From the NCBI GenBank assembly GCA_050179685.1, contig JBFXEW010000005.1, positions 1 through 64,000 on the forward strand: a DNA stretch of 64,000 bases. Reading direction: 5' to 3'. The notes under the pieces are model-generated. The model was not told the origin of the DNA, made no database searches, and was given only the letters and a program-made list of their open reading frames with translations. The translations under genes and the position numbers were made by a program. The DNA is from GWE2-40-63 sp050179685. Its GTDB lineage: Bacteria > Bacteroidota > Bacteroidia > Bacteroidales > SZUA-534. This document shows positions 43,292 through 51,766 of the stretch, one piece after another. How positions within the stretch are numbered: the first letter of the stretch is position 1; the number at the start of each line of letters is the position of its first letter.

Positions 43292-44563
43292 CTATTCCTG
43301 CTTTCGAAAAGGTTTTATCATTACCCGCAACGATTGATCGCGCAGTAGATAGCTTTGTGCCCAGTTGATAAAAATGAATACCCGGTTTTTCACCCCAACA
43401 ATCGACATCAGGTGTACAAACAACCAAAGCAACCAGGCTACAAATCCCGATAAACGCACTGCGGGCAAATCGGCAACGGCCATATTCCTCCCTATTGTAG
43501 CCAAACTTCCTTTATCGCGGTAGCTAAAAGCTTTCCATTTTCCTGTTTTTAAGTTTTTAGCCAGGTTCTTTGCCTGCTGAATAGCAACCTGAGCCACCTG
43601 CGGATGACCGTCAGTATAGTTTTGCTCTGTTTGAAAAGCCATATCGCCAATGGCAAAAACCCGCGGTGCGTCTTCAACCTGATTAAAAGCATCAACCTTT
43701 ATTCGGTTGCCACGGGCGTAAATACTTTCGGGTAAGCCCGGTAGTGTGAATCCCCTGACTCCGGCAGTCCACAATAAATTTCGGCAGCTTACCACAGTTC
43801 CGGAACCCAGACTTACCGTTTCGCCATCGAAGTTTTCAATCTTTTCATTAAGGAACACTTGTACACCCAGGCGATGAAGGTATTTTAAAGCATCCGCTCC
43901 GGCCTTTTCACTCATTCCATTAAGCAAGCGGGGCCCGGCTTCATAAAGCTGAATCTGCATCAACGAAAAGTCCAGTTCGGGATAGTCTTTAAATAGTACA
44001 TTGTTCTTCATCTCGGCTATGGCTCCCGACAGTTCAACTCCCGTGGGCCCTCCTCCTACAATTACAACCGACATCAGACTTGCCTGTTCGGCATTATCCT
44101 GTGTAAGAATTGCCTTTTCAAAACTTTCCAAGATTCGGTTTCTTACATAAATTGCTTCTGCGGTCGACTTCATGGGTAAGCCATGTTTTTCGAGCGATGC
44201 CGAACCAAAGTAATTATTTCCTACCCCGGTTGCCAGCACCAGGTAGTCGTAAGGCAACGGTCCATCTGTAGTATCAATTTGTTTTGTTGATACATTTATC
44301 TGCTTTAACGCGGTATTGCGAAAATGCAGGTTGGCATGCTTCTGAAATATTTTACGCACGGGAAACGAAATGGAAGCGGGCTCAATACCCGAAGTGGCTA
44401 CCTGATAAAATAGCGGCTGAAACTGATGAAAATTGTTTTTATCGATAAGAACCACCTGATATTTCGAGCCAGCCAGACTGCGGGCCAGTTTCAGTCCGGC
44501 AAAGCCTGCGCCGACAATTACTATACGTTCTTTTCCATTTTCTGGAAGGTTAAATACTTGCAT
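43292..44563 (-). CDS. ndh: Type II NADH:quinone oxidoreductase
   Basis: Non-proton-pumping NADH dehydrogenase that reduces the quinone pool. The 423-residue flavoprotein has the FAD-binding VIVGAGFAGLKLARSLAG, the second Rossmann VVIVGGGPTGVELSGAIAEM, the FAIGDMAFQ block and a C-terminal membrane-binding amphipathic/hydrophobic part (FVAWLLWLFVHLMSIVGVKNRVFIFINW), typical of NDH-2. It is divergent from lipA across a 136-base gap. Menaquinone would be its acceptor, given the men genes downstream. Confidence 0.92.
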   Translation of the reverse strand: MQVFNLPENGKERIVIVGAGFAGLKLARSLAGSKYQVVLIDKNNFHQFQPLFYQVATSGIEPASISFPVRKIFQKHANLHFRNTALKQINVSTKQIDTTDGPLPYDYLVLATGVGNNYFGSASLEKHGLPMKSTAEAIYVRNRILESFEKAILTQDNAEQASLMSVVIVGGGPTGVELSGAIAEMKNNVLFKDYPELDFSLMQIQLYEAGPRLLNGMSEKAGADALKYLHRLGVQVFLNEKIENFDGETVSLGSGTVVSCRNLLWTAGVRGFTLPGLPESIYARGNRIKVDAFNQVEDAPRVFAIGDMAFQTEQNYTDGHPQVAQVAIQQAKNLAKNLKTGKWKAFSYRDKGSLATIGRNMAVADLPAVRLSGFVAWLLWLFVHLMSIVGVKNRVFIFINWAQSYLLRDQSLRVMIKPFRKQE

Positions 44564-44699
44564 AAAGAACTTTTTAAAGGTGAATTTGAGCTATTAATTA
44601 AAGCTTACCCTAATTAAGACTCACGAATCTTTTAATCTTAAAACAATTTGCCAACAAGGTTGTTTTTCCGCTGTAAGCATCTTTTTAGTATTAAAAAAC

Positions 44700-45608
44700 A
44701 TGGAATTTCAACTCGATAAAACACAACTTAAGGATACTCCCAATTTCCCGCAAAAGGCAAAAGGCCGGCTTCCCCACTGGATGAAAGCGCAAATGCCCAA
44801 GGGAAAAACATACAGTCAGGTGTACAACCTGATTAACGAGCACAAGCTGCACACCATTTGTACCAGTGGAAATTGTCCGAATAAAGGCGAATGCTGGAAT
44901 GCCGGAACCGCCAGCTTTATGATACTGGGCGAGAAATGCACACGAAACTGTCGTTTCTGTTCGGTTATTAACCAGATTCCCGATCCGGTCGACTGGCACG
45001 AAGCTGAACGGCTGGCGCGTACCATTCAGACATTGAAATTAAAGCATGCGGTAATTACCTCGGTTACCCGTGACGATTTGGACGATGGCGGCGCAAAATT
45101 CTGGGCTTATACCATCTCAAAAGTTAAGGAAATAAATCCGGGCATTACCCAGGAAGCTTTGATCCCCGATTTTAACGGCAACACTTCACTGGTTCAACTG
45201 GTGATTGATGCCGCACCTGAAGTTATTTCGCACAACCTGGAGACCGTAAAGCGCCTCACCTCGAAAGTACGCAGTACCGCCCGCTATTCACGCAGCTTAG
45301 AGGTGCTCAGATACATTGCCGACTCTGGAATAACTGCTAAATCGGGTATAATGGTTGGCCTGGGTGAAAAACCCGACGAAGTGCTGCAAACCCTCGATGA
45401 CCTTCGCACAGCTGGGGTTAAAGTGGTTACCATTGGGCAGTACCTGCAGCCCAATTCGCACCTTTTACCTGTAGAAGAATACATAACCCCGGAACAATTT
45501 AAGTTTTATGAAAGCGAAGGACTGAAACGGGGTTTTGCCTTTGTGGAAAGCAGTCCGATGGTTCGTTCGAGCTATCACGCCGAGCGACATGCCAGAATCG
45601 CCAAATAA
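44700..45608 (+). CDS. lipA: Lipoyl synthase
   Basis: Radical SAM enzyme that inserts two sulfurs into octanoyl groups on lipoyl domains. The 302-residue protein shows the auxiliary-cluster cysteines 54, 59 and 65 (CTSGNCPNKGECW), the SAM-cluster cysteines 80, 84 and 87 (CTRNCRFC) and the C-terminal VESSPMVRSSYHAERH with the conserved serine. ISHNLETVKRLT and VKSGIMVGLGE-like segments complete the family. It is followed after 83 bases by a flavin reductase gene, a possible electron supplier. Confidence 0.96.
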   Translation: MEFQLDKTQLKDTPNFPQKAKGRLPHWMKAQMPKGKTYSQVYNLINEHKLHTICTSGNCPNKGECWNAGTASFMILGEKCTRNCRFCSVINQIPDPVDWHEAERLARTIQTLKLKHAVITSVTRDDLDDGGAKFWAYTISKVKEINPGITQEALIPDFNGNTSLVQLVIDAAPEVISHNLETVKRLTSKVRSTARYSRSLEVLRYIADSGITAKSGIMVGLGEKPDEVLQTLDDLRTAGVKVVTIGQYLQPNSHLLPVEEYITPEQFKFYESEGLKRGFAFVESSPMVRSSYHAERHARIAK

Positions 45609-45691
45609 GGACATTATATTATTACTCTTATCAGTTAACCTTTTTATTTTGAATTTGTTAATTATTCAAATCAACTTGTCATTTATACCTA

Positions 45692-46339
45692 ATGAAATAC
45701 CGATCAAAAGTACTATCAAAACGCATCATCAATAAAGACACGCTGGTGTTGGAGCTCGAAAAAGGCGACATCCGCTTTAAAGCCGGACAATACCTGGTGG
45801 TATCGTTTCCAAACGAAAAAGAAGCCCGCGAATATTCCGTATACAATGGCGAAAACGCTTCCACCATCGAAATACTGTTAAAAACCTTACCCGAAGGCAG
45901 CTTCTCGATGCGTCTGGGTGATTTAAACGTGGGCGATCCCCTGCTGATTGACGGACCCTTTGGTTTTTTTGTGATGAAAGAGCATGAAGTGGAAAGTAAA
46001 CCCCATTTTTTTATTGCATCAGGAACAGGTATTTCGCCTTTTCGAAGTTACATTCAAACCTATCCCGGTTTGAATTATAAGCTACTGCATGGTATCCGTA
46101 AACTCGACGACCGTATTGAGCAGGAAAACTATCCCGATGATAAGCTTACTTATTGCATTAGCCGCGAGGCATCGTCGTATTTTAACGGACGGGTTACCGA
46201 CTATCTAAAAATAGAGCCCATCGACAAGCAGGCCATTTATCACCTGTGTGGCAATTCAGCCATGATTAACGATGTAAGCGATTTGCTCGAAGCCAACGGC
46301 ATTTTACCTGAAAACATTCGCACCGAAGTGTTTTTTTAG
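45692..46339 (+). CDS. Ferredoxin/flavodoxin--NADP+ reductase-like protein B
   Basis: A 215-residue paralogue of the protein at 29726-30388. Conserved positions include REYSVYNG (FAD), DGPFGFF, IASGTGISPFRSYI, the LNYKLLHGIRKLDD stretch that parallels the MNYKMIHGVRKTDE of copy A, FNGRVTDYL and HLCGNSAMI, and the aromatic end EVFF. The family passes electrons from NADPH to ferredoxin or flavodoxin. The position right after lipA matches the pattern of copy A next to the miaB-like gene. Convergent with the restriction gene. Confidence 0.88.
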   Translation: MKYRSKVLSKRIINKDTLVLELEKGDIRFKAGQYLVVSFPNEKEAREYSVYNGENASTIEILLKTLPEGSFSMRLGDLNVGDPLLIDGPFGFFVMKEHEVESKPHFFIASGTGISPFRSYIQTYPGLNYKLLHGIRKLDDRIEQENYPDDKLTYCISREASSYFNGRVTDYLKIEPIDKQAIYHLCGNSAMINDVSDLLEANGILPENIRTEVFF

Positions 46340-46391
46340 AAAGAGTCTTTCAAAAAGTCATCGGGAAGTATACTTATACAATGTTAGCATT

Positions 46392-47327
46392 TTACCTTGG
46401 CCCCATAAACCTATCTCCGTTAAAATGAATCATGTGTTCAGGAAACTCCATTATCCAAACTTCGGTATCCCATGCAATCTCAGTAGTATGCTTTTTAAAT
46501 TCTGAAAAATTGGGAAATGCAGAAACATAAATCTTTCCTGCTATACAATCTTTTAGAAATTCTTCCAATTCAATAATTCTTTTCGGAGTCATTGGGCCAT
46601 GTGAAGTTACAGCCTCAATTAGATATAGCCAGTTCTTTGATTCGTCATAAATTACAATGTCTGGCAATTTGCTATGTTCTGTAATCGGAATTCCAATCCT
46701 TTCAAGAGTTTCTTTGTCTAAGTGTAAATCCTTTTTCTCTGTGTCTCCTACATAAAGCAAAGTAGAACCTTGTGCAAATCGTGAAGCAAACTCTTCCACA
46801 ACCGCAGCCTGAACCTCATTGTGCTTTCCTGGTGATAGCATTAAAACGCTACCATCTGTAAGTTTTAAAGGAACTCTGGACATCTTACGGTCTTTACTGT
46901 ACTTCTCCTTCAATCCTCCAATTTTAGAAGCAAAATTTTCTGATGCTTTTTTCCAATTTCTAGTTCTGTAAGTTTTTATCGTCTCAAGTGCTATCTCAGA
47001 AATTGCATAATGTGCACGTGGACTATTTACCGGTAAATCAGGAATATCAGGATTATAATCAGCTATACCCGCTTGTACAAATTGGTGCAGAACTTGTCTC
47101 CTAAAGGTTTCTCTGGTATTTGGAGCATATTCTTTTTGATAGTTCTCAGAAATAAAATTCATTATTCCTTTGGAAACACCGTGACTTTGCCTGAAAGCTT
47201 TCGACCACTTATCATTTTCTTTGATGTTACATAAAGCAAGTAAAGTATAACCAGAAATTTCATTTTGTTGAGCATCAGGCAACCCCAACTCTCGCAAAAT
47301 CACCTGTGCTTCTTGAATTTTTGACAT
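46392..47327 (-). CDS. Type II restriction endonuclease, BsuBI/PstI family
   Basis: A 311-residue endonuclease of the BsuBI/PstI family, which cuts CTGCAG. The family blocks are clear: an N-terminal helical domain, then SPGKHNEVQAAVVEEFASRF, YVGDTEKKDL, KLPDIVIYDESKNWLYLIEAVTSHGP (the catalytic PD..E-type region), MTPKRIIELE, and the C-terminal AWDTEVWIMEFPEHMIHFNGDRF. The start overlaps the end of the methyltransferase gene by 53 bases in another frame, so the enzyme is made after the methylase. Specificity for CTGCAG is inferred from family. There is no controller gene beside it. Confidence 0.9.
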   Translation of the reverse strand: MSKIQEAQVILRELGLPDAQQNEISGYTLLALCNIKENDKWSKAFRQSHGVSKGIMNFISENYQKEYAPNTRETFRRQVLHQFVQAGIADYNPDIPDLPVNSPRAHYAISEIALETIKTYRTRNWKKASENFASKIGGLKEKYSKDRKMSRVPLKLTDGSVLMLSPGKHNEVQAAVVEEFASRFAQGSTLLYVGDTEKKDLHLDKETLERIGIPITEHSKLPDIVIYDESKNWLYLIEAVTSHGPMTPKRIIELEEFLKDCIAGKIYVSAFPNFSEFKKHTTEIAWDTEVWIMEFPEHMIHFNGDRFMGPR

Positions 47328-48873
47328 AAGATTTTTCTAAAAGGACTTCATTAACAATTGTATCAATAAGTTGCTTATCGGGATTTTTATGTTCTTTGAT
47401 TTTATTTCCAATTAAAACTATATCATCTAACTGCGGTATTTTAATTTGTTTTAATTCAGTTGCACCAACTTGTGTATTGCCATTAAATGTTCTGAAATAA
47501 TTATCAAACAAATTGCTGCTATAAAGTGCAGAAATTCCCCAGATTTCATTTTCCGTTAAATCTCCGTTTGGACGATGTATATAATTTAAATGATTTTCAA
47601 AACCAACCATTTCAATATCAAAATTTGATGAGAAAAATGGACAACAAACCAATCTGCTTTTATCATCTTTTGAACTAAATCGGCGAAGTAAAACATAGTT
47701 TTTATTCTTAAGCAGGACTTTTCTTGATTCTAATGAATTAACTATAAAACCTGGCTTATTACCTTTTTGTAGTGGATAAATAAATTCCATTTCTTTAATG
47801 TTATGCAACCAGATTAATGGAGATAGTGAGCCATTTATAGTGCCTTCTGTTTTTAGAAATTCAGTACACCGAAACGCAACAACTGGGCCTGTTGATATTT
47901 GAATATTGAAATCATTCAGCGTGTTGTGCCAATTCTTGAAAATTTCAATTGTGCTAGCCTCCTTATCATTTGAAGGAATAAACAAAATCTTATCTTTTGA
48001 TTTTAAATCTATTAACGAATTGGTCTTAAAAACTTTTTCGGTTAAATTACTCAGGCCATTATTGCTTTCAGAAACTGTAATTTTTATTTCCGAATTTACC
48101 TTTTTTGTTGCACGAAGAATAATGTTTTCTTGAAGAACATTATCATTCTTGAACATTTTATTTCGGGATTCAAAGATGTGTATGTTTGAGATACTTACAT
48201 CGTTGAAGAAAGATTGTCTAAAAGCTTTGAAATAATTTCCTGCCGCAAAACTTCTAGGTGTTATAAAAATTAATTCTCCGTCTTGTTTCAATAATTTCGC
48301 TGCCACGCCCATAAACAAAGAATAGATATTAGGTTGCCCATATACTAAATCTTTTGCTGCAATTGCTCGTTTGTCGTTTTTAGAGATTTTAAAATATGGG
48401 GGATTAGAAATTATATAATCGTACTGGTTTACTTTTTCAAATCCAAATAACGTTGACACATTGAATGCATTTGAGTTTTCAAGGACAAAATCAGTTCGAT
48501 TGATTTGGTATTTTAAATCGATATTTTTCTCTGCTAGCCAGGAAGCTAAAAAATCAATTACTTTTTGAGTAAGCGTTAAAACATTTTCATCTGTCTCAAA
48601 TAGCGATAATTCTATTTCCGTTATGTTTGATTTTTGTATCAGCTTTTCGATTAAAGAACATGTTAAAATTCCAGTGCCACAACCGGGGTCAAGAACTGAA
48701 ATCTTACCTGATTTTGGATCTGCTAAATTCCCCATAAAATCAGCTATCTGTTTTGGAGTAAAGAATTGTCCGTTATCTTTTTTATGTTTGTCAGATGTAG
48801 AGCATGCGTATTCAAGTCCGATAAACTCAGCAAATTCAGAAGGTGTTTTATATTTTTCTTTTAACTCTATCAT
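47275..48873 (-). CDS. N6-adenine DNA methyltransferase (PstI/BsuBI-type partner)
   Basis: Protects the host from the adjacent endonuclease by adenine methylation. The 532-residue form from ATG 48873 (MIELKEKYKTPSEF) carries GQFFTPKQIADFM, the SAM-binding motif I VLDPGCGTGILTCSLIEK and catalytic motif IV ISNPPYFKIS, i.e. a gamma-class N6-adenine methylase with a C-terminal target-recognition half. I prefer ATG 48873 over the ATG at 48942, since the intervening residues (ERKNAIFANAPK) do not fit the family. The AT content is high compared with the neighbours, which fits horizontal transfer of the pair. Confidence 0.9.
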   Translation of the reverse strand: MIELKEKYKTPSEFAEFIGLEYACSTSDKHKKDNGQFFTPKQIADFMGNLADPKSGKISVLDPGCGTGILTCSLIEKLIQKSNITEIELSLFETDENVLTLTQKVIDFLASWLAEKNIDLKYQINRTDFVLENSNAFNVSTLFGFEKVNQYDYIISNPPYFKISKNDKRAIAAKDLVYGQPNIYSLFMGVAAKLLKQDGELIFITPRSFAAGNYFKAFRQSFFNDVSISNIHIFESRNKMFKNDNVLQENIILRATKKVNSEIKITVSESNNGLSNLTEKVFKTNSLIDLKSKDKILFIPSNDKEASTIEIFKNWHNTLNDFNIQISTGPVVAFRCTEFLKTEGTINGSLSPLIWLHNIKEMEFIYPLQKGNKPGFIVNSLESRKVLLKNKNYVLLRRFSSKDDKSRLVCCPFFSSNFDIEMVGFENHLNYIHRPNGDLTENEIWGISALYSSNLFDNYFRTFNGNTQVGATELKQIKIPQLDDIVLIGNKIKEHKNPDKQLIDTIVNEVLLEKSYVKNSRSTGDFARVGVA

Positions 48874-49097
48874 TATACAAAAGTAATCAATCTTAGGTGC
48901 GTTGGCAAAAATTGCATTTTTTCTTTCAATTTTCATTTGCACCTTAAAACAATCAAATCTTTAGTTCTTATCTTACAATAATTCCCTTTCACCCCCGTTA
49001 TATTGCTGACAAATCCCTTAATTTTTTAGCGCATGAAGCAATAATATACCTAAGATTATAACCTAACACAGAGTATTAACAACAAATTGTATGGTGT

Positions 49098-50612
49098 ATG
49101 AAAAAAAATGTTGCGCTGCTTCTTATCCTGATCCATTCGGTAGCTTTTGTATGGCTTTTTCACAAGCAAGAGCCGGGACTCAATCTATTTATCTTTGAGC
49201 TTTTAAGCTTAGCTTCTTTGTGGTTTATCCTCAAAGAGCGACCACAATCCACTGCATCGAAAATTGTGCTGGCCGGAACTTTGATTTCGGGACTGGCTAT
49301 GGTGATTTACTTTTCTGATATCGCCCTTTTTATCAATATTTGTGCTTTTTATCTGTATTCCGGCACGCTGGTTTTTCCCCAATCACGTTCATTGCTGAGC
49401 TCCGCCTTGTTTGCTGTAAGCAATACCTTTCGTGCACCGGGACGCTTTTTTGCGCTCCTGTTTAGCTTTAAAGGCAGTAACCAATCCGTAACAAAAACCT
49501 TTAGGGGACTGAAAATTGCGCTGCTTCCGCTGGTGGTTATTGCTATTTTTATTGCGCTGTACAAGGCTTCGAATCCTTTGTTTGATAAAGGGGTAACAGA
49601 ATTAACCGCTTTTATCGACCGGTATTGGGATGCCCTAATGCATGACATTGATTTGGCCTGGTTGTTTACCTTTTTATTGGGCTTGTTTTTCAGTTTATTG
49701 CTCTTTATTCATGTGCAACACAAACGGGTGCTGGCTTACGAAAGCGGTCAGGATGATGTTTTGAAACGCATCCGTAAGAAACACCTATTCGGTTATAAGC
49801 TTACGGCACTCAACGACGAGCTTAAATCGGCACTTTTTCTGTTGATTTCGTTAAACCTGCTATTGCTGACCATCAACAGCATCGATATTTACTGGGTTTG
49901 GTTTAATTTTGAGTGGGAAGGCGAATACCTGAAACAGTTTGTGCACGAAGGGACTTACCTGCTGATTATTTCCATTCTGATTTCGATAGCGCTGGTGCTT
50001 TTCTTTTTCCGGCGAAACCTGAACTTTTATGCCCGCAACAAAACACTTAAATTGCTCTCCTATGCCTGGCTGGCGCAGAATGCTGTGTTGGCCCTTTCGG
50101 TAGCCATGCGGAATTTCTGGTACATCAAGTACTTTGCCCTGGCCTACAAGCGCATTGGCGTATTGGTTTTTCTGGTATTAACGCTTTACGGCATTTATAC
50201 GGTGTACCAAAAAGTCAGGCATCAAAAATCGGCATATTACCTGTGGCGCACTAACAGTCTGGCCACTTTCGTGATGCTTGTTTTGCTAACCATGGTTAAT
50301 TGGGATGCAGTAATAGCGCGTTACAATTTTTCGCATTACCGAACGGCTTTTGTCCACCTCAATTTTCTGTCGAATCTTTCAGATAAGACCTTGCCGCTGC
50401 TCGACAAGTCGCTTGAAGAGCTCAAAGCCATGGAGGCTGTGCAAAAGGAACTTTTTCCTTTCGAAGAACAGTATATGGATGCTGAGGCCTATCATAAAAA
50501 AATACAACTACGAAAGGAATATTTCATGAGCCATTGGAACGAAAAAAACTTACGATCGTGGAACTTTGCCGAAGCACGGGCGTACAAAGCATTGAGTGTT
50601 GTTAATAAGTAG
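49098..50612 (+). CDS. DUF4173/DUF4153-type multispanning membrane protein
   Basis: A 504-residue membrane protein with about eleven hydrophobic helices, the first at the very N-terminus. After the fifth helix comes KGSNQSVTKTFRGLKIALLPL and YKASNPLFDKG, then alternating helices and a soluble C-terminal part rich in Lys/Glu (about 415-504). I recognise it as a DUF4173-like protein; its function is not known. It is followed by a strong terminator shared with the convergent methyltransferase. Confidence 0.7.
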   Translation: MKKNVALLLILIHSVAFVWLFHKQEPGLNLFIFELLSLASLWFILKERPQSTASKIVLAGTLISGLAMVIYFSDIALFINICAFYLYSGTLVFPQSRSLLSSALFAVSNTFRAPGRFFALLFSFKGSNQSVTKTFRGLKIALLPLVVIAIFIALYKASNPLFDKGVTELTAFIDRYWDALMHDIDLAWLFTFLLGLFFSLLLFIHVQHKRVLAYESGQDDVLKRIRKKHLFGYKLTALNDELKSALFLLISLNLLLLTINSIDIYWVWFNFEWEGEYLKQFVHEGTYLLIISILISIALVLFFFRRNLNFYARNKTLKLLSYAWLAQNAVLALSVAMRNFWYIKYFALAYKRIGVLVFLVLTLYGIYTVYQKVRHQKSAYYLWRTNSLATFVMLVLLTMVNWDAVIARYNFSHYRTAFVHLNFLSNLSDKTLPLLDKSLEELKAMEAVQKELFPFEEQYMDAEAYHKKIQLRKEYFMSHWNEKNLRSWNFAEARAYKALSVVNK

Positions 50613-50643
50613 TTTTTTTCATAAGAATTAGGTTAGTAAGTTT

Positions 50644-50679
50644 AAAGCCTCCGGGATACGAGCCCCCGGGGGCTTTTTT
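50644..50679 (+). terminator. Terminator after the DUF4173-like gene
   Basis: AAAGCCTCCGGG and CCCGGGGGCTTT pair over 12 bases with one G-U around a short loop, ending in a T run that overlaps the stop codon of the convergent methyltransferase. The symmetric stem may act in both directions. Confidence 0.85.
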
Positions 50680-51412
50680 ACGTATTAGCCCGCTCCGCTT
50701 CCAGCACCAATGGTTGTGTGTCTTCGCTCCACTCCTGCTGCTTAAACCCGCCGTAAGCTTTTAGCTTTACAAAACCTGCTGCTGAAATTTGCGTCATCAA
50801 TTCATCCTTTTTTAATGGCAACAATAGCTGACTGTTTTCAATAACCCGTCCGCTGGCTTTTAGGGTAAGGCGGGTACGGAAATCGATACGATGTTGCTCC
50901 TTTAGGTATTCGTACCCGCGCACAAATTCAATGTCGGCATTATCAATAGTGGGCAAACCGTTTATCTGCCGGTTTAAAATACGGTCGTAATTAATTAGTT
51001 GAAGGAGTAGTCGCCCTCCCGGTTTCAAAACCTGAAAAGCCTGACGGGCAAACACGCCTACGGCATCCTCATCGGGCAAATGCACCAGGGTATTGCCAAA
51101 GCACAGCACCGCATCGAAGCTTTGTGATTGAAAACGGGCGTCGAGCTCCAGCATGTTTTGCACGTAGTAGTTTACCGAGTCAGAGGTATTTCCGGCTACC
51201 GCACGGGCTACCATCTCCGGGTTTAAATCGATGCCTGTAACCCGATGCCCCTGCTGAGCCAATGCCTGGGCCAACTGTCCCGTTCCACAGCCCACATCGA
51301 GCACATCAAGGTTCCCCGATGCCTGCGTAGCTGTTGCTATAAAATTCACCTGCTCCCGATTAAGCGGAAATATGGCCTCGTAAGCCTCGGCAATGGAAGT
51401 ATAAAAGTTCAT
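50678..51412 (-). CDS. Class I SAM-dependent methyltransferase
   Basis: A 244-residue Rossmann methyltransferase of unknown substrate. Motif I is LDVGCGTGQLAQALAQQGHRVTGIDLNPEMV, then SFDAVLCFGNTLVHLPDEDAVG (motif IV/post I) and LKPGGRLLLQLINYDR. The C-terminal half (KASGRVIENSQLLLPLKK to PLVLEA) is a beta-rich tail. Similar proteins are annotated as ubiquinone/menaquinone-like or small-molecule methylases, but nothing here assigns a pathway. A heptad array starts 9 bases upstream of its start codon. Confidence 0.85.
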   Translation of the reverse strand: MNFYTSIAEAYEAIFPLNREQVNFIATATQASGNLDVLDVGCGTGQLAQALAQQGHRVTGIDLNPEMVARAVAGNTSDSVNYYVQNMLELDARFQSQSFDAVLCFGNTLVHLPDEDAVGVFARQAFQVLKPGGRLLLQLINYDRILNRQINGLPTIDNADIEFVRGYEYLKEQHRIDFRTRLTLKASGRVIENSQLLLPLKKDELMTQISAAGFVKLKAYGGFKQQEWSEDTQPLVLEAERANT

Positions 51413-51420
51413 GTTTGTTT

Positions 51421-51567
51421 AGAGTTTAGATGTTAGAGATTAGATATTTGACTTGAGACTTAAGACTAGAGACTAGAAACCAGAAACCTGTCTCTGCTTA
51501 CTCACTATTCACTGTTCACTATTCACTATTCACTATTAACTATTCACTATTCATTGTTAATTGTTAA
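51421..51567. repeat. Degenerate heptad array B (left of the inverted-repeat element)
   Basis: Twenty-one consecutive 7-base words can be read without slippage, beginning AGAGTTT, AGATGTT, AGAGATT and passing through AGACTAG and AAACCAG, then CTATTCA, CTGTTCA, CTATTCA to TTGTTAA, TTGTTAA. Three word classes follow each other in one phase. The array is interrupted by the element at 51571-51710 and resumes after it. Confidence 0.85.
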
Positions 51568-51570
51568 TTC

Positions 51571-51710
51571 AATGTCGTTTAGTTAAGCAGACTTCACCCT
51601 CCGCCCTTCGGGCACCTCTCCGCCGCGGCGGAAGGACTAGCTCTGTTCCATCGTTGCAGGTATCCCCTTGAGGGGATTATAGGGGTGAATTTCTTTAACT
51701 AAACGACATT
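51571..51710. mobile_element. 140-bp MITE-like element with 16-bp terminal inverted repeats
   Basis: AATGTCGTTTAGTTAA (51571-51586) and TTAACTAAACGACATT (51695-51710) are perfect inverted repeats; after a few mismatches the arms continue with TTCACCC and GGGGTGAA. The interior contains GC-rich hairpins such as CCGCCGCGGCGG and CCCCTTGAGGGG and no open frame. AATT occurs directly outside both ends. It is inserted in a heptad array, which fits a small non-autonomous transposable element. I cannot name the transposase that would move it. Confidence 0.75.
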
Positions 51711-51766
51711 AATTGTTAATTGTTAATTGCTAATTGTTCATTGTTAATTGCTAATTGTTAATTGTT
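51711..51766. repeat. Degenerate heptad array B (right of the inverted-repeat element)
   Basis: Eight words of the AATTGTT type (AATTGTT, AATTGTT, AATTGCT, AATTGTT, CATTGTT, AATTGCT, AATTGTT, AATTGTT) continue the array after the element. The last words contain the stop codon and the two terminal Asn codons of the symporter gene. Confidence 0.85.

Noticed and set aside
43278..43317. Bidirectional terminator between mevalonate kinase and ndh
   Set aside because: ATAAAACC and GGTTTTAT are complementary over 8 bases, but the loop is over 20 bases, there is no proper T tract, and most of it lies within the ndh coding end.
46392..48873. Avoidance of CTGCAG as a sign of long-standing restriction
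   Set aside because: I noticed several CTGCAG sites while reading (for example near 9872, 31289, 42500, 42701, 45446 and 58443). No strong avoidance is visible; a proper count against expectation was not possible.
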